A DNA stretch of 64,000 nucleotides from Actinomycetes bacterium (GCA_036000965.1 DASYUT010000180.1:1-64000), one strand, 5' to 3'. Numbered from the stretch's first letter, positions 26,459-35,009 are shown. Numbers and translations: made by a program. Notes: generated by a model not told the origin, from the sequence alone.

Positions 26459-27829
26459 TCAGAGCTTGCGGGCGACCAGCTCCGCGACCGGGCTGCGCTC
26501 GCCCTTGATCAAGGTGACATGGCCGAACAACGGCTCGCCCTTGAGCCGGGCGATCAGCGCGGCCACGCCGGAGTCGGGGTCGACGTAGGGGTGGTCGACC
26601 TGGGACGTGTCGTGGCACAGGACCAGCTTCGAGCCCTCCCCGAGCCGGCTCGCGAGCGAGCGGAGCACCCCGTACTCCACGTTCTGGGCCTCGTCGAGGA
26701 TCGCGAAGGTTCGTACGAACGTGCGGCCCCGGATGAAGGTGAGCGGCTCGAGCTGCACGGTGCCGTCGTCCAGGAGCCCCTGGACGAGGTCCTGGGTGTA
26801 GCTCTCGCGCCGGTCGGCGTCGTGGGAGCCCCGGAAGAGCTGGGCCAGCGTTTCGTGGACGGCCTTCATCCAGGGGGAGATCTTCTCGTCGACGTCCCCG
26901 GGCAGGAAGCCGAGGTCCTGACGGCCGACCGGGACCACCGGCCGGAACACCAGGACCCGGTCGTAGGCGTCGGCTTCCAGGGTCGCCTCCAAGCCGGACG
27001 CGATCGCCAGGTAGGTCTTGCCAGTGCCGGCGTTGCCGGCCAGCGAGACGAGCGGCACCTTGGGGTCGCGGAGCAGGTGCAGGGCGAAGTGCTGCTCCTT
27101 GGACCGCGCCCGCACCCCGAACGTCTCCGGCGCCTCCCCGAGCAGGGCGAGCTGCACCGCCTCGCCCGCCTCCACGGTCCGCCGGACCTGGCCGAGCGCG
27201 CTCTGGGTGCCCGAGCGGAGCACCACGAACTGGTTGGCGAACAGCGGCTCGTCGGGCACCAGCTCGCCGCCCCGCTTGGCGTAGTAGGCGTCGAGCCCGC
27301 CCTCCACCTCGACGGTGGCCACCCCGAGGTAGCCCTCCTCGACCGCGACCCGCTCGTGGCGGTACTCCTCGGCCGCGAGCTTGAGCGCCTCGGCCTTGAT
27401 CCGCAGGCTGGCGTCCTTGGAGACCAGGATCACGTCGCGCTCGTCGCCGAGCTCCTTGGCCAGGTTCGCGGTGGTGGCCAGGATGCGGTTGTCAGGCGTG
27501 TCGGCGCTCAGCCCCTCGGGCAGCGACATCCGGTCGACCTGGTTGACCTCGACCCGCACCCGCCCGCCGCCCGGCGAGACCACGCCCTCGGCCAGGCTCC
27601 CCCGCTCGCGCAGCGCCTCGAGGGCCCGGACCGCCCGTCGGGCCGTGACCCCTGTCTCGTCCGGCCGCGTCTTGAGCTTGTCCAGCTCCTCGACCACCGT
27701 GAGCGGGACGACCACGTCGTGCTCCTGGAAGCGGGTCAGCGCCTCCGGGTCGGCGATGAGCACGTTGGTGTCCAGCACGTAGGTCCGCAGCGGCACGGCC
27801 GGGTTGGAACGACGGGGGGCTCGGGGCAT
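26459..27829 (-). CDS. PhoH family protein with N-terminal PIN domain
   Basis: A 456-residue fusion of a PIN ribonuclease domain (residues 13-150, starting RTYVLDTNVLIADPEAL, with the acidic residues D20 and downstream Asp/Glu) and a PhoH-type ATPase (about 240-450). The Walker A loop GNAGTGKT is at residues 265-272 and the Walker B FAILDEAQNVE follows. The PIN-PhoH architecture (YlaK/PhoH2 type) is known in actinobacteria as an RNA helicase/RNase. ATG 27829 follows GGAGTGTCGTCC; a GTG nine bases upstream is too close to the purines. Upstream is a 650-bp region of repeats and gene debris. Confidence 0.93.
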   Translation of the reverse strand: MPRAPRRSNPAVPLRTYVLDTNVLIADPEALTRFQEHDVVVPLTVVEELDKLKTRPDETGVTARRAVRALEALRERGSLAEGVVSPGGGRVRVEVNQVDRMSLPEGLSADTPDNRILATTANLAKELGDERDVILVSKDASLRIKAEALKLAAEEYRHERVAVEEGYLGVATVEVEGGLDAYYAKRGGELVPDEPLFANQFVVLRSGTQSALGQVRRTVEAGEAVQLALLGEAPETFGVRARSKEQHFALHLLRDPKVPLVSLAGNAGTGKTYLAIASGLEATLEADAYDRVLVFRPVVPVGRQDLGFLPGDVDEKISPWMKAVHETLAQLFRGSHDADRRESYTQDLVQGLLDDGTVQLEPLTFIRGRTFVRTFAILDEAQNVEYGVLRSLASRLGEGSKLVLCHDTSQVDHPYVDPDSGVAALIARLKGEPLFGHVTLIKGERSPVAELVARKL

Positions 27830-27844
27830 GGACGACACTCCCTT

Positions 27845-27965
27845 GACTCGGTCAGGCGACCCCGCCGACTCGGTCGGGCGACCGCCGACTCGGGTCGGGC
27901 GACCCGCAGACGAGGGGGCGGGCGACCCGCAGACTCGGGGGCGGTGATCCGCCGACGGGGCGGGT
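27845..27965. repeat. Degenerate repeat cluster upstream of PhoH
   Basis: Variants of TCGGGCGACC(C)GCCGACTCG and GGCGGGYGAYCCGCAGACTC recur about six times with irregular spacing of 17-27 bases. The cluster covers the likely promoter of the PhoH gene. No reading frame here has protein character. Confidence 0.7.
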
Positions 27966-28089
27966 GATCCGCCTCGGAGACCGGCTCGTGCCGGCGACGC
28001 CTTCGCTAGCTACCAACCCCTCGGCTGCCAGCCGCCGGTGGGGTGGCCCGGCGGGCGCCGGCGCTCCTGCGGCTGGCGGCCCGGCCCGC

Positions 28090-28227
28090 GAGCCGGGCAC
28101 GCCAGCGGTCCAGGAGCACTGGCCTGGCCAGCTCCCGGATGAGCTGCTCCCTGCGCTGCGAGACCCGCAGACGTTCGGTCTGGACCGCGCTTCAAGCCAG
28201 CGAGTGGACGTCGTTGAGCTGGATCAT
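28090..28227 (-). pseudogene. Possible decayed small gene, minus strand
   Basis: On the minus strand ATG 28227 opens MIQLNDVHSLA, then TGA at 28192-28194. The same frame continues with convincing helical protein sequence (SAVQTERLRVSQRREQLIRE, then LARPVLLDRWRARLAG). Reading the TGA as a sense codon gives a plausible protein of about 45-60 residues like short actinobacterial helical proteins. This is a guess from composition; no family was recognised. Confidence 0.25.
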
Positions 28228-28305
28228 GAGGACTACAAGGTACCTGTGATCGCCCTGCCCGGCGACAGCCCTTGCCGGGCCGCGTCGCGTCCCTCCCGCG
28301 GCGCG

Positions 28306-28367
28306 GGTGCCGGCGTCGCGTCAGTCATCGTGGCCCTGGTGCCGGCGTCGCGTCAGTCATCGTGGCC
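28306..28367. repeat. 30-bp duplication, period 32
   Basis: Two identical 30-base copies containing GCCGGCGTCGCGTCAGTCAT lie at 28306-28335 and 28338-28367. On the minus strand each includes the TGA that ends the Gly/Asp/Lys-rich remnant at 28353-28487. Confidence 0.92.
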
Positions 28368-28487
28368 GCCGTCCATCGGGTCGTCGCCTTGCTTGCCGTT
28401 GCCGCGGTCCTTGCCGGGCTTGCTGTCCTTGCCCGGGTCGCCGTGGTTGCTGTTCCCGCCGGTGACCCGCCGGTGGGTGACCGTCAG
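28353..28487 (-). pseudogene. Remnant C-terminal tail of a minus-strand gene
   Basis: A minus-strand frame reads GGNSNHGDPGKDSKPGKDRG and then NGKQGDDPMDGGHDD before TGA at 28353-28355. Its Gly/Asp/Lys/Asn composition is like the disordered tails of secreted actinobacterial proteins and unlike a chance shadow frame. The frame is closed by TAG at 28488-28490, and the rest of the gene is missing. It overlaps the broken 5' end of the S41 gene on the other strand, which suggests a recombination junction. Confidence 0.3.
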
Positions 28488-29791
28488 CTACGTCGGGATC
28501 GACGGCGCCGAGCACGAGCTGCGGGAACAGTGGCTGGTGACCGAGAACCTGCCCTCGCTTGTGCCCGACCCCGACGAGGCCACCATCACCGCGACCTCGC
28601 TCGGCCTCGACCTCGGGGCCGACGAGGTCGGCCGGGCCAGGAAGCTGCTGTTCGCCCCCCAGGTGGTGGCCCAGGAGCAGGCCGGCCAGCCCGCGGAGCT
28701 CGCCACCCAAGGAGCCGCCGGGGAGCTGCCGACCAGCATGCCCGGGGTGTTCCGGGCCCGCGCCGTGGCGACCGCCTCGGGCACCTTCGGCCACATCCGC
28801 ATCTTCACGTTCAGCGTGGACGACCCCGCCGCCTTCGTGACCGAGTTCGTCAGGCTCGTGGGACTGCTCCCCCAGAACGGGCTGATCGTGGACGTGCGCG
28901 GCAACGGCGGCGGCCACATCTACGCCAGCGAGTTCACCCTGCAGGCGCTCACGCCCCACCGGATCGTCCCCGAGCCCGTCCAGTTCATCAACACCCCGCT
29001 GAACCTGCGCATCTGCCGCAAGCACAAGGACAACCCGACCGGCCAGATCGACCTCGGGCCCTGGTACGCGTCGATGGACCAGGCCGCCGAGACCGGCGCG
29101 ACGTTTTCGGCGGCCTTCCCGATCACCCCCGAGGACGGCGCGAACGCGCTCGGCCAGCGCTACCACGGCCCGGTCGTGCTGGTCACCGACGCCCGCTGCT
29201 ACTCCGCCACCGACATCTTCGCCGCCGGGTTCCAGGACCACGGCATCGGGCCGGTCCTGGGCGTGGACGACAACACCGGCGCCGGCGGCGCCAACGTGTG
29301 GACCCAGGGGCTGCTCAAGACGCTGCTGGAGGTGCCGACGGCCGAGTCCGGCTCGCCCTACAAGGCCCTGCCCAAGGCAGCGAACATGCGGGTGGCGATC
29401 CGCCGCACCCTGCGGGTCGGGGCGGTGGCCGGCACGCCGGTCGAGGACCTTGGCGTGGTCCCCGACCAACGCCACCGGATGACCCGCAACGACGTCCTGA
29501 ACGGCAATGTCGACCTGCTCGAGCAGGCCGGCGAACTGCTCGCTGCGCTGCCGCCCCGCACCCTCCAGGTGACGGCGACCCTGGGCGCCGGCGGCGAGCT
29601 GGTGCTCGAGCTCGCGGTCGCCGGCCTCGACCGGGCCGACGTCTACGTCGACGACCGGCCCCGCGCGTCGGTCGACGTCACCCGGGGGAAGCGCCTCGGT
29701 GACCGTCCCCGGGGTCCCGGGCGCCGAGCTGGTACGGGTCGAGGGCTTCTCCGAGGGCCAGCTGGTTGCCGCCCGCACCGTGGAGCTCTGA
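28462..29791 (+). pseudogene. S41 family peptidase, 5'-truncated and frameshifted
   Basis: The recognisable protein starts at VTRRWVTVSYVGIDGAEHEL, which in related actinobacterial S41 proteins is internal; the N-terminal helical and PDZ-like parts are missing. The catalytic core remains: LIVDVRGNGGGHIYASEF and CYSATDIFAAGFQDHG, where the Ser of YSATD is the nucleophile. Near 29686 a five-G run shifts the frame. With one G removed the sequence continues ASVTVPGVPGAELVRVEGFS and ends ...VAARTVEL at TGA 29789-29791, a normal-looking C-terminus. Upstream of 28460 the same frame is open but reads repeats and debris. No credible start or ribosome site was found, so the gene is called decayed. Confidence 0.75.
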
Positions 29792-29866
29792 GTGCCGCGA
29801 GTCCTCACCCCGAGCTTTCCTGACTAGTTCGTAGGGACTAGGATTCGAGGGCGGGCGCGCGGGCCG

Positions 29867-29900
29867 GGCTCGGCACCCCTCTTCCCCGGGGTGCCGAGCC
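29867..29900. terminator. 13-bp hairpin between S41 remnant and lipoprotein gene
   Basis: GGCTCGGCACCCC and its exact complement enclose an eight-base loop. There is no T-run after it, so it may be a weak terminator of the S41 transcript or a structure upstream of the lipoprotein promoter. Confidence 0.5.
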
Positions 29901-29939
29901 TGCCTGCTCGGGGCCGTCCGGGGCACTGGCAAGTTCTCG

Positions 29940-29965
29940 GGAACCGACTGGGCTCGTTCGGGGTT
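29940..29965 (+). promoter_or_regulatory. Possible ECF-type promoter for the lipoprotein gene
   Basis: GGAACC, a 16-base spacer and GGTT lie about 45 bases before the ATG of the Lipoprotein_15 gene. The GGAAC-N16-GTT layout is that of many extracytoplasmic-function sigma factor promoters in Actinomycetota. A chance match cannot be excluded. Confidence 0.3.
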
Positions 29966-30006
29966 CTGTTAGCCAAGGTTCTCGTCCCCCCACAAGGAGA
30001 ACTTGC

Positions 30007-30966
30007 ATGCAGAAGTCGCGTGTCGTCGGCATCGCGGTGCTCGCGGCGCTGGCGCTGGTCCTGGCAGCCTGCGGCGGGAAGGCCAAGCAGACGTCCGGCG
30101 AGGACCCGTACGGCCAGCCGCAGGCCACCACCGGCCCGGAGGCGACCCCCGCCTCCGCCCTCAAGCTGGCCCAGTCTCAGCTCGGCCCGATCCTGACCGA
30201 CGCCCAGGGCCGCACGCTCTACGGCTTCGCCTCCGACAATGGCGGCACGAGCACCTGCTACGACCAGTGCTCGCAGAGCTGGCCGCCGCTGGTCGCCCAG
30301 GGCAACCCAACCCCTGGCCAGGGCATGGACCCCTCCCTGCTCGGCCTCTCCCCCCGCAGCGACGGCACGCAGCAGGTGACCTACAAGAACTGGCCGCTCT
30401 ACTACTTCTCCGGCGATCAGGAGCCAGGCCAGACCAAGGGCCAGAGCCTCAAGGGCCTCTGGTACGTGGTCGGCGCCAACGGCCTGGTCCGGCAGGCCGC
30501 CGGGCAGGCGCAGGGCTACACCGCGGCCAAGGCGACCTGGGTGAAGGTCGCCAAGTCGGCCAAGTTCGGCCCGATCCTGACCGACGGCAAGGGCCGGACG
30601 CTGTACGCGCTCGGGCCTGACAAGGGCGGCACGCCCCACTGCTACCTGCAGTGCACGACGACCTGGCCGCCGCTGGTCAGCCAGGGCGAGGCCAAGGCCG
30701 GCCAGGGCCTCGACCAGACCCTGCTCGCGGTCAAGGCCCGCGACGACGGCAAGCAGCAGCTGATGTACAGCAACTGGCCGCTCTACTACTACGCGGGCGA
30801 CCAGGCCGCGGGCCAGACCAAGGGCCAGGGCTTGCGCGGCATCTGGTGGCTGATCGGTCCCAACGGCCTTATCAAGACGCAGGCGCCCCAGGCAAGCACC
30901 GGCAGCAGCGGCGGCGGCGGCAGCAGCGGCGGCGGCAGTAGCGGCGGGTACGGCTACGGCGGGTAG
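30007..30966 (+). CDS. Lipoprotein with two Lipoprotein_15 (secreted repeat) units
   Basis: A 319-residue secreted lipoprotein. The signal peptide ends at the lipobox LAAC with Cys22 as the lipid anchor. Two homologous halves follow. The first has LGPILTDAQGRTLYGF, then CYDQCSQSWPPLVAQG and YKNWPLYYFSGDQEPGQTKG; the second has FGPILTDGKGRTLYAL, CYLQCTTTWPPLVSQG and YSNWPLYYYAGDQAAGQTKG. Each half therefore has the conserved Cys pair and the WPLYYxxGD motif of PF03640-type repeats. The family is common on the outside of actinobacterial cells, sometimes near oxidase genes; no activity is established. The tail is Gly/Ser rich. ATG 30007 follows AAGGAGAACTTGC. Confidence 0.9.
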   Translation: MQKSRVVGIAVLAALALVLAACGGKAKQTSGEDPYGQPQATTGPEATPASALKLAQSQLGPILTDAQGRTLYGFASDNGGTSTCYDQCSQSWPPLVAQGNPTPGQGMDPSLLGLSPRSDGTQQVTYKNWPLYYFSGDQEPGQTKGQSLKGLWYVVGANGLVRQAAGQAQGYTAAKATWVKVAKSAKFGPILTDGKGRTLYALGPDKGGTPHCYLQCTTTWPPLVSQGEAKAGQGLDQTLLAVKARDDGKQQLMYSNWPLYYYAGDQAAGQTKGQGLRGIWWLIGPNGLIKTQAPQASTGSSGGGGSSGGGSSGGYGYGG

Positions 30967-31014
30967 AGTCCAGGCGGCGCGACAGCCCAGGCAAGGGCAG
31001 CGCCCGAGGCCCGG

Positions 31015-31058
31015 GGGCGGCCCTTCCCTGGCGTCCGGGCGGCCCTTCCCGGGCGTCA
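31015..31058. repeat. 22-bp tandem duplication after the lipoprotein gene
   Basis: Two 22-base units beginning GGGCGGCCCTTCCC lie at 31015 and 31037 in the short gap before the converging aldo/keto reductase gene. Confidence 0.85.
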
Positions 31059-31087
31059 GGGTGTCCCTCCCCAGCGCCCCAGCCGGC

Positions 31088-32071
31088 TCAGACCGGGCCG
31101 GACCCGGCGCTGGTCTCGCGCACGGCCGCCTGGATCTCCTCGAGGTCGCGCCGGGTGAGGGTGAGTGACCCGGCCGGGAGCCAACCGTCGACCTGCGACG
31201 GCCGTCTGGTGCCGACGATCGCCGCGGTCACCCCTGGCTGGGCGATCACCCAGGCGACCGCGACCGCGGCCACGCTTACGCCGTGGCGCTCGGCGACCGG
31301 GCGGAGCCGGTCGGCCAGGGCGAGGTTGGCCGACAGCCGCGGCTCGGTGAAGTCGGGGCTGCGCCGGCGCCAGTCGTCCTCGGGCAGGTTCCGCACCCGC
31401 TCTGTGTCGAACGCGCCGGTGAGCAGGCCCGACTGCATCGGGCTGTAGCAGACCACGGCGGTGCCATGCTCGATGCACCACGGCAGCACGTCTTCCGCGG
31501 CGGACCGGTCGATCAGGCTGAACGGCGGCTGCGCGGAGTCGACGTGCCGGACCGCCTCGCAGCGTTCCAGCAGGTCCACGCCGAAGTTGGAGACCCCGGC
31601 GTAGCGCACCTTGCCCTCGTCGACCAGCTCGGCCATGGTCCCCCATGACTCCTCGACCGGGGTGCCGGTGGTTCGGTCGGGCCAGTGGAACTGGTAGAGG
31701 TCGACGTGGTCGGTACCGAGCCGCTTCAGGCTCTGCTCGAGTTCGAAGCGGATGGACTCCGGGCGCAGGTCACCCTGGGTGCGCCGGTCCGGGTTGCCGT
31801 ACCAGTTCAGCCCGCACTTGGTGGCCACCAGGACCTCCGAGCCCAGCTCGCGCAGGACCTGGCCGACGACCTCCTCGGAGTGCCCGAAACCGTACACAGC
31901 GGCCGTGTCGACCCAGTTGACGCCGGCGTCGAACGCCCGGTGGAGCGCGGCGATCGACTCGTCGTCGTCCTGTGGGCCCCAGCCGAACCGCCACGGGCCG
32001 CCGATCGCCCAGGCGCCGACCCCCACCACCGAAAGCTCCGGTCCCGCACTGCCCAAGTTGCGAAACTGCAT
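31088..32071 (-). CDS. Aldo/keto reductase
   Basis: A 327-residue NADPH-dependent oxidoreductase. The start MQFRNLGSAGPELSVVGVGAW, the catalytic Asp/Tyr block VNWVDTAAVYGFGHSEEVVG, the Lys region EVLVATKCGL, and the His in DLYQFHWPD form the AKR tetrad. The C-terminal VIAQPGVTAAIVGTRRPSQV is the cofactor-binding end. It belongs to the open-chain sugar/aldehyde AKR groups (AKR11/12-like); the substrate is unknown. ATG 32071 follows GAGGGAGGCGGCAGCGC. It shares its strand with the nicotinate phosphoribosyltransferase upstream, but about 110 bp with stop-linked repeats lie between. Confidence 0.92.
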   Translation of the reverse strand: MQFRNLGSAGPELSVVGVGAWAIGGPWRFGWGPQDDDESIAALHRAFDAGVNWVDTAAVYGFGHSEEVVGQVLRELGSEVLVATKCGLNWYGNPDRRTQGDLRPESIRFELEQSLKRLGTDHVDLYQFHWPDRTTGTPVEESWGTMAELVDEGKVRYAGVSNFGVDLLERCEAVRHVDSAQPPFSLIDRSAAEDVLPWCIEHGTAVVCYSPMQSGLLTGAFDTERVRNLPEDDWRRRSPDFTEPRLSANLALADRLRPVAERHGVSVAAVAVAWVIAQPGVTAAIVGTRRPSQVDGWLPAGSLTLTRRDLEEIQAAVRETSAGSGPV

Positions 32072-32132
32072 GCGCTGCCGCCTCCCTCGCCGTCGGACTG
32101 CCAGCCGGTTGCCCGGCCACGGTAGCGGAGGT

Positions 32133-32204
32133 GCGTCAGCGGCCGTGGACGGCGAGGCGTTACCCGCCGTGGACGGCGAGGCGTCAGCGGCCGTGGACGG
32201 CGAG
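32133..32204. repeat. Three-copy 24-bp repeat carrying a stop codon
   Basis: Units start at 32133, 32157 and 32181 (GCGTCAGCGG / GCGTTACCCG then CCGTGGACGGCGAG). The minus-strand stop of the nicotinate phosphoribosyltransferase gene is in the third unit. The outer copy repeats the final codons LAVHGR and TGA; the middle copy reads TAA at that place. Confidence 0.95.
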
Positions 32205-33500
32205 GTCGACCGGCTCGAGGCGGCTCGACGGCCGGTAGCGCCGGCCCACCTTCGCGCACGGCTGGCCTTCGCGCAGCACCACGTCGGCGGTGTAGTCGCC
32301 CGAGCCCTTCAGCAGCGCGGAGCCGACCCCGTAGGAGTCGACCGGCACGCCCTCGCGCTCGAACGCGGTGATCCGCTCGGCGGTGAACCCCCCCGAGCAG
32401 ATGATCCGCACGTGCCCGAACCCCTCGGCGTCGAGCGCGCGCCGCACGTTCCACACCAGCTGCCGGTTGACCCCGGTGGGCGGGAAGTCGCCCATCTGGT
32501 CCCACAGGGAGCGGTCGACGAGGTTGGCGGCGGTGTCCAGGCGCACGCCCCACAGCCGCTCGCCGAACTCCCGGGCGCAGGCCAGCGAGGTGCCCACGCA
32601 GTCGTTGTGGAAGTCGACCAGCGCGACCAAGGGCACGTCGGGGATGTGGCGGGCGAACGCGCGCATGGCCGCCACTGTGTCACCGGCGAAGGTGGCGATG
32701 AGCGCGTGCGGGGTCGTGCCAAGCCCGCGCTCGCCCCACCAGGCGGCCTGCGCGTCGGTCGCCACCCCCTGGGCGCCGCCGATGAACGCGGCGTAGCCGT
32801 CGCCCCCCTGGGTCGCCCAGTGGTCGAAGCGGTCGGCGAAGAACACCACCGGCTTGCCGTTGGCGGCGGCCACGACCCAGCGCACGTTGGTCGCGACCAG
32901 GCTGCGGCGGGCCAGGACCCCCAGGTAGACGCTTTCGAGGTGGGCGAAGAACCGGTACGGCCCGGTGATCTCGATCACCGGCTCCCAGGCGGTCACCAGG
33001 TCCCCGTCCCGCAGCGCGCGCACCTCCAGCTCGCCACGCGCGGGCCGCCACAGGCGGTCGAGGGTCACCTCGGTCTCGACCTGGGCCCGGACCGCGTCCA
33101 GGTACCCCTGGCCGCCGTGCAGCCGGGCCCGCCGGGTCCGGTTGCGGGCGCGCAGGTACTCGGCGAACGCGTCGTCGATCTTGGACTGGTCCACGGCCGC
33201 CCCGGCGCCCAGGGCGAGGACCGCCAGCGCCTCGTCGATCCCGCACGCCACCACGCCGTCGTCGCGCTGGAAGACCTGCATGGTGACCTGGGTGTCGGCC
33301 CCTTCGGCGGCCAGGATGCGCCGGGTGCGGTCGAAGTAGACGCCGGCCCGGTAGCCAGCGCGCAGCTCGGCCACTGGCAGGTCGAACACCCAGGGGGCCA
33401 GGCGACCGTTGCCGGTGCGCAGCTCGGACCCGTTGGCCGGCAGCGGGGTGGCCGAACCGCCGAGGTCCAGGCCTCTGAGCGGCGCGGTGGTCTCCTCCAT
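32184..33500 (-). CDS. pncB: Nicotinate phosphoribosyltransferase
   Basis: A 438-residue enzyme of the nicotinate/quinolinate phosphoribosyltransferase fold, converting nicotinate and PRPP to NaMN for NAD salvage. Typical parts are YRAGVYFDRTRRIL, DTQVTMQVFQRDDGVVACG, the block GTTPHALIATFAGDTVAAM, VALVDFHNDC and the phosphate-binding end IICSGGFTAERITAFEREGVPVDSYGVGS. This is the actinobacterial PncB2-like form rather than the E. coli form. ATG 33500 has only a weak ribosome site. Upstream (33501-33733) lies a 25-bp repeat array shared with the divergent AIM24 gene. Confidence 0.88.
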   Translation of the reverse strand: MEETTAPLRGLDLGGSATPLPANGSELRTGNGRLAPWVFDLPVAELRAGYRAGVYFDRTRRILAAEGADTQVTMQVFQRDDGVVACGIDEALAVLALGAGAAVDQSKIDDAFAEYLRARNRTRRARLHGGQGYLDAVRAQVETEVTLDRLWRPARGELEVRALRDGDLVTAWEPVIEITGPYRFFAHLESVYLGVLARRSLVATNVRWVVAAANGKPVVFFADRFDHWATQGGDGYAAFIGGAQGVATDAQAAWWGERGLGTTPHALIATFAGDTVAAMRAFARHIPDVPLVALVDFHNDCVGTSLACAREFGERLWGVRLDTAANLVDRSLWDQMGDFPPTGVNRQLVWNVRRALDAEGFGHVRIICSGGFTAERITAFEREGVPVDSYGVGSALLKGSGDYTADVVLREGQPCAKVGRRYRPSSRLEPVDLAVHGR

Positions 33501-33588
33501 GCGCGAACCCTATCCGATCGGGATCGGGCCTCCCAGGCCGATGGCCCGGTGCCGTGGGCAGTGTATACGCGGCTCCCACGGGCCCGGC

Positions 33589-33670
33589 GCCCGGGCGGCC
33601 ATCTGCCCCGTGTGCCCGGGCGGCCATCTGTCCCGTCTGCCCGGGCGGCCATCTGCCCGGTCTGCCCGTT
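33589..33670. repeat. 25-bp tandem repeat, three copies plus
   Basis: Units beginning GCCCGGGCGGCCATCTG start at 33589, 33614 and 33639, with a fragment at 33664. They fill the divergent gap between pncB and the AIM24 gene and must overlap one or both promoters. Confidence 0.95.
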
Positions 33671-33733
33671 GCCTCGCCCGCGGTCCAGCGGTAGCGTCGA
33701 AGGATCAGCCAGCTCGACCCGGAGGCGAGGGCG

Positions 33734-34507
33734 ATGCTCGCGCACAAGCTCGCCGGCCCGACCGCGCACGCGGTGGTCGTCCAGCTCGACGCCGGACAGA
33801 CGGCATGGTGCGAGGCGGGGCGGCTGGTATGGAAGACCGCCAACGTCGGCCTGCGCGTGCAGCTGTCCGGCCCGGCCGGCCCGAACGTCCTGGGGGTGCT
33901 GGGCAGGGCGGTGACCACCGCCGTCGGGCTGGGCAGGCGCCGGCTCGCCGGGGAGCGCCCGGCCTACCACCATCTGACCGCGGTGGGCGGGAGCGGCCTG
34001 GCCGCGTTCGCCGCGCCGTCCCCTGGCCAGTTGCGCGAGCTGCGGCTCGACGGCGGTCGGGGCTGGCTGGTCGCCAGGGGCGCCCTGGTGGTCGCCGAGG
34101 CCACCATCGGCCCGGACCTCGGCACGACCCTGCTCGGCCTGGTGCACCGTGAGGCTGACCAGCCCGAGCTCGAGGGCCTGGCCGGCACCGGCTCGCTGTT
34201 CGTCGCGGCGGCCGGCAGCTTCCTCGAGCTCGACCCGGGCCGCTTCGGCGGCGAGGTGCAGGTCGACGCGGCCCGGCTGGTCGCCGTGCAGGAGGGCGTC
34301 GGCATCACCGTCGAGCGGGTCGGCGCTCTCCCCGGCCCCGAGCTGCTGGCCAGCGTGCTCGGGGGCGAGCCGGCCGTCCTGGCCACGCTGTCCGGTGCCG
34401 GCCTGGTGCTGCTGCAGTCGGCGGCGCCCACCAGGGCCGACACCGACCGGGCCGGTGGCGGCCCGGACCGGCCGGTACCCAGGTGGCTCGGCGGGGACCC
34501 CGGATGA
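33734..34507 (+). CDS. AIM24 / TIGR00266 family protein
   Basis: A 257-residue mostly beta protein. The segments VVVQLDAGQTAWCEAGRLVWKT, LAGTGSLFVAAAGSFLELD and VAVQEGVGITVERV show the repeated strand pattern of the AIM24 family, whose bacterial members are soluble and of unknown biochemical role. The fit is weaker in the middle, where the family's Gly-rich block is replaced by LGVLGRAVTTAVGLGRRRLAG. ATG 33734 follows GGAGGCGAGGGCG. The next small gene begins 70 bp later on the same strand, so they may form a pair. Confidence 0.7.
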   Translation: MLAHKLAGPTAHAVVVQLDAGQTAWCEAGRLVWKTANVGLRVQLSGPAGPNVLGVLGRAVTTAVGLGRRRLAGERPAYHHLTAVGGSGLAAFAAPSPGQLRELRLDGGRGWLVARGALVVAEATIGPDLGTTLLGLVHREADQPELEGLAGTGSLFVAAAGSFLELDPGRFGGEVQVDAARLVAVQEGVGITVERVGALPGPELLASVLGGEPAVLATLSGAGLVLLQSAAPTRADTDRAGGGPDRPVPRWLGGDPG

Positions 34508-34577
34508 CATGGCGGCGCGCCCGTCCCGCACGCGAGGCGGGCGGGCCAGGACCGCGGTCCACGACCAGGAGGGGACG

Positions 34578-34913
34578 ATGGCACTCGTCGACGACGTGAG
34601 GAACCTGGCCGAGCAGGCCCAGCGCAGCCTCGAGCAGGGCGCCCAGCAGGTGCAGGACCGGCTGGACGGCCTGCGCCGGCGCCGGCGCTTCAACGAGCTC
34701 GCCCGCCAGCTCGGCCGGGCCGTATACCAGGCGCGCAAGCACGACCAGGCCGACGGGGCCGAGGTGGAGCGGCTGTGCGCGCAAATGGCCGCGGTGGAGG
34801 CCGAGATCGCCGCGGCCGAGGCCAAGGCCAAGGCCGCCCCGGGACCGCCCGGAGACCCCCCCGACCGCCCGCCAGCGCCCCCGGACCGGGGCTACAGCCT
34901 GGACGACATCTAG
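34578..34913 (+). CDS. Small coiled-coil protein, function unknown
   Basis: A 111-residue soluble protein, MALVDDVRNLAEQAQRSLEQ onward, almost entirely helical with a strong coiled-coil pattern to about residue 85 and a Pro-rich tail ending RGYSLDDI. Similar short proteins occur widely in actinobacterial genomes without a known role. ATG 34578 follows AGGAGGGGACG. The stop is inside the left arm of a 100-bp inverted-repeat structure. Confidence 0.7.
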   Translation: MALVDDVRNLAEQAQRSLEQGAQQVQDRLDGLRRRRRFNELARQLGRAVYQARKHDQADGAEVERLCAQMAAVEAEIAAAEAKAKAAPGPPGDPPDRPPAPPDRGYSLDDI

Positions 34914-35009
34914 TGGTCCGTCTCCATGATCAGTTGCCGGTCCACAGGGGCCTGAGCAGGGGGGCACGGCGGCTTGGAGGCGTCCAACACCTCGGAGACG
35001 GACCACCAG
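34910..35009. repeat. 100-bp segment bounded by 16-bp inverted repeats
   Basis: The left arm (34910-34925, CTAGTGGTCCGTCTCC) and right arm (34994-35009) are inverted complements with one mismatch. They enclose 68 bases that hold no gene. The left arm contains the stop codon of the preceding small gene. It could be a miniature inverted-repeat element or a long-range terminator structure; no target-site duplication was seen. Confidence 0.55.

Noticed and set aside
28000-28460. N-terminal extension of the S41 frame back to about 27964
   Set aside because: The frame is open but reads through repeats and opposite-strand debris, with no ribosome site and no S41 character.
28272-28480. Hydrophobic stretch reading like a membrane helix just upstream of the S41 frame (plus strand)
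   Set aside because: It is the complement of a Gly/Asp/Lys repeat-like tail on the other strand and has no start site; the apparent helix is a composition effect.
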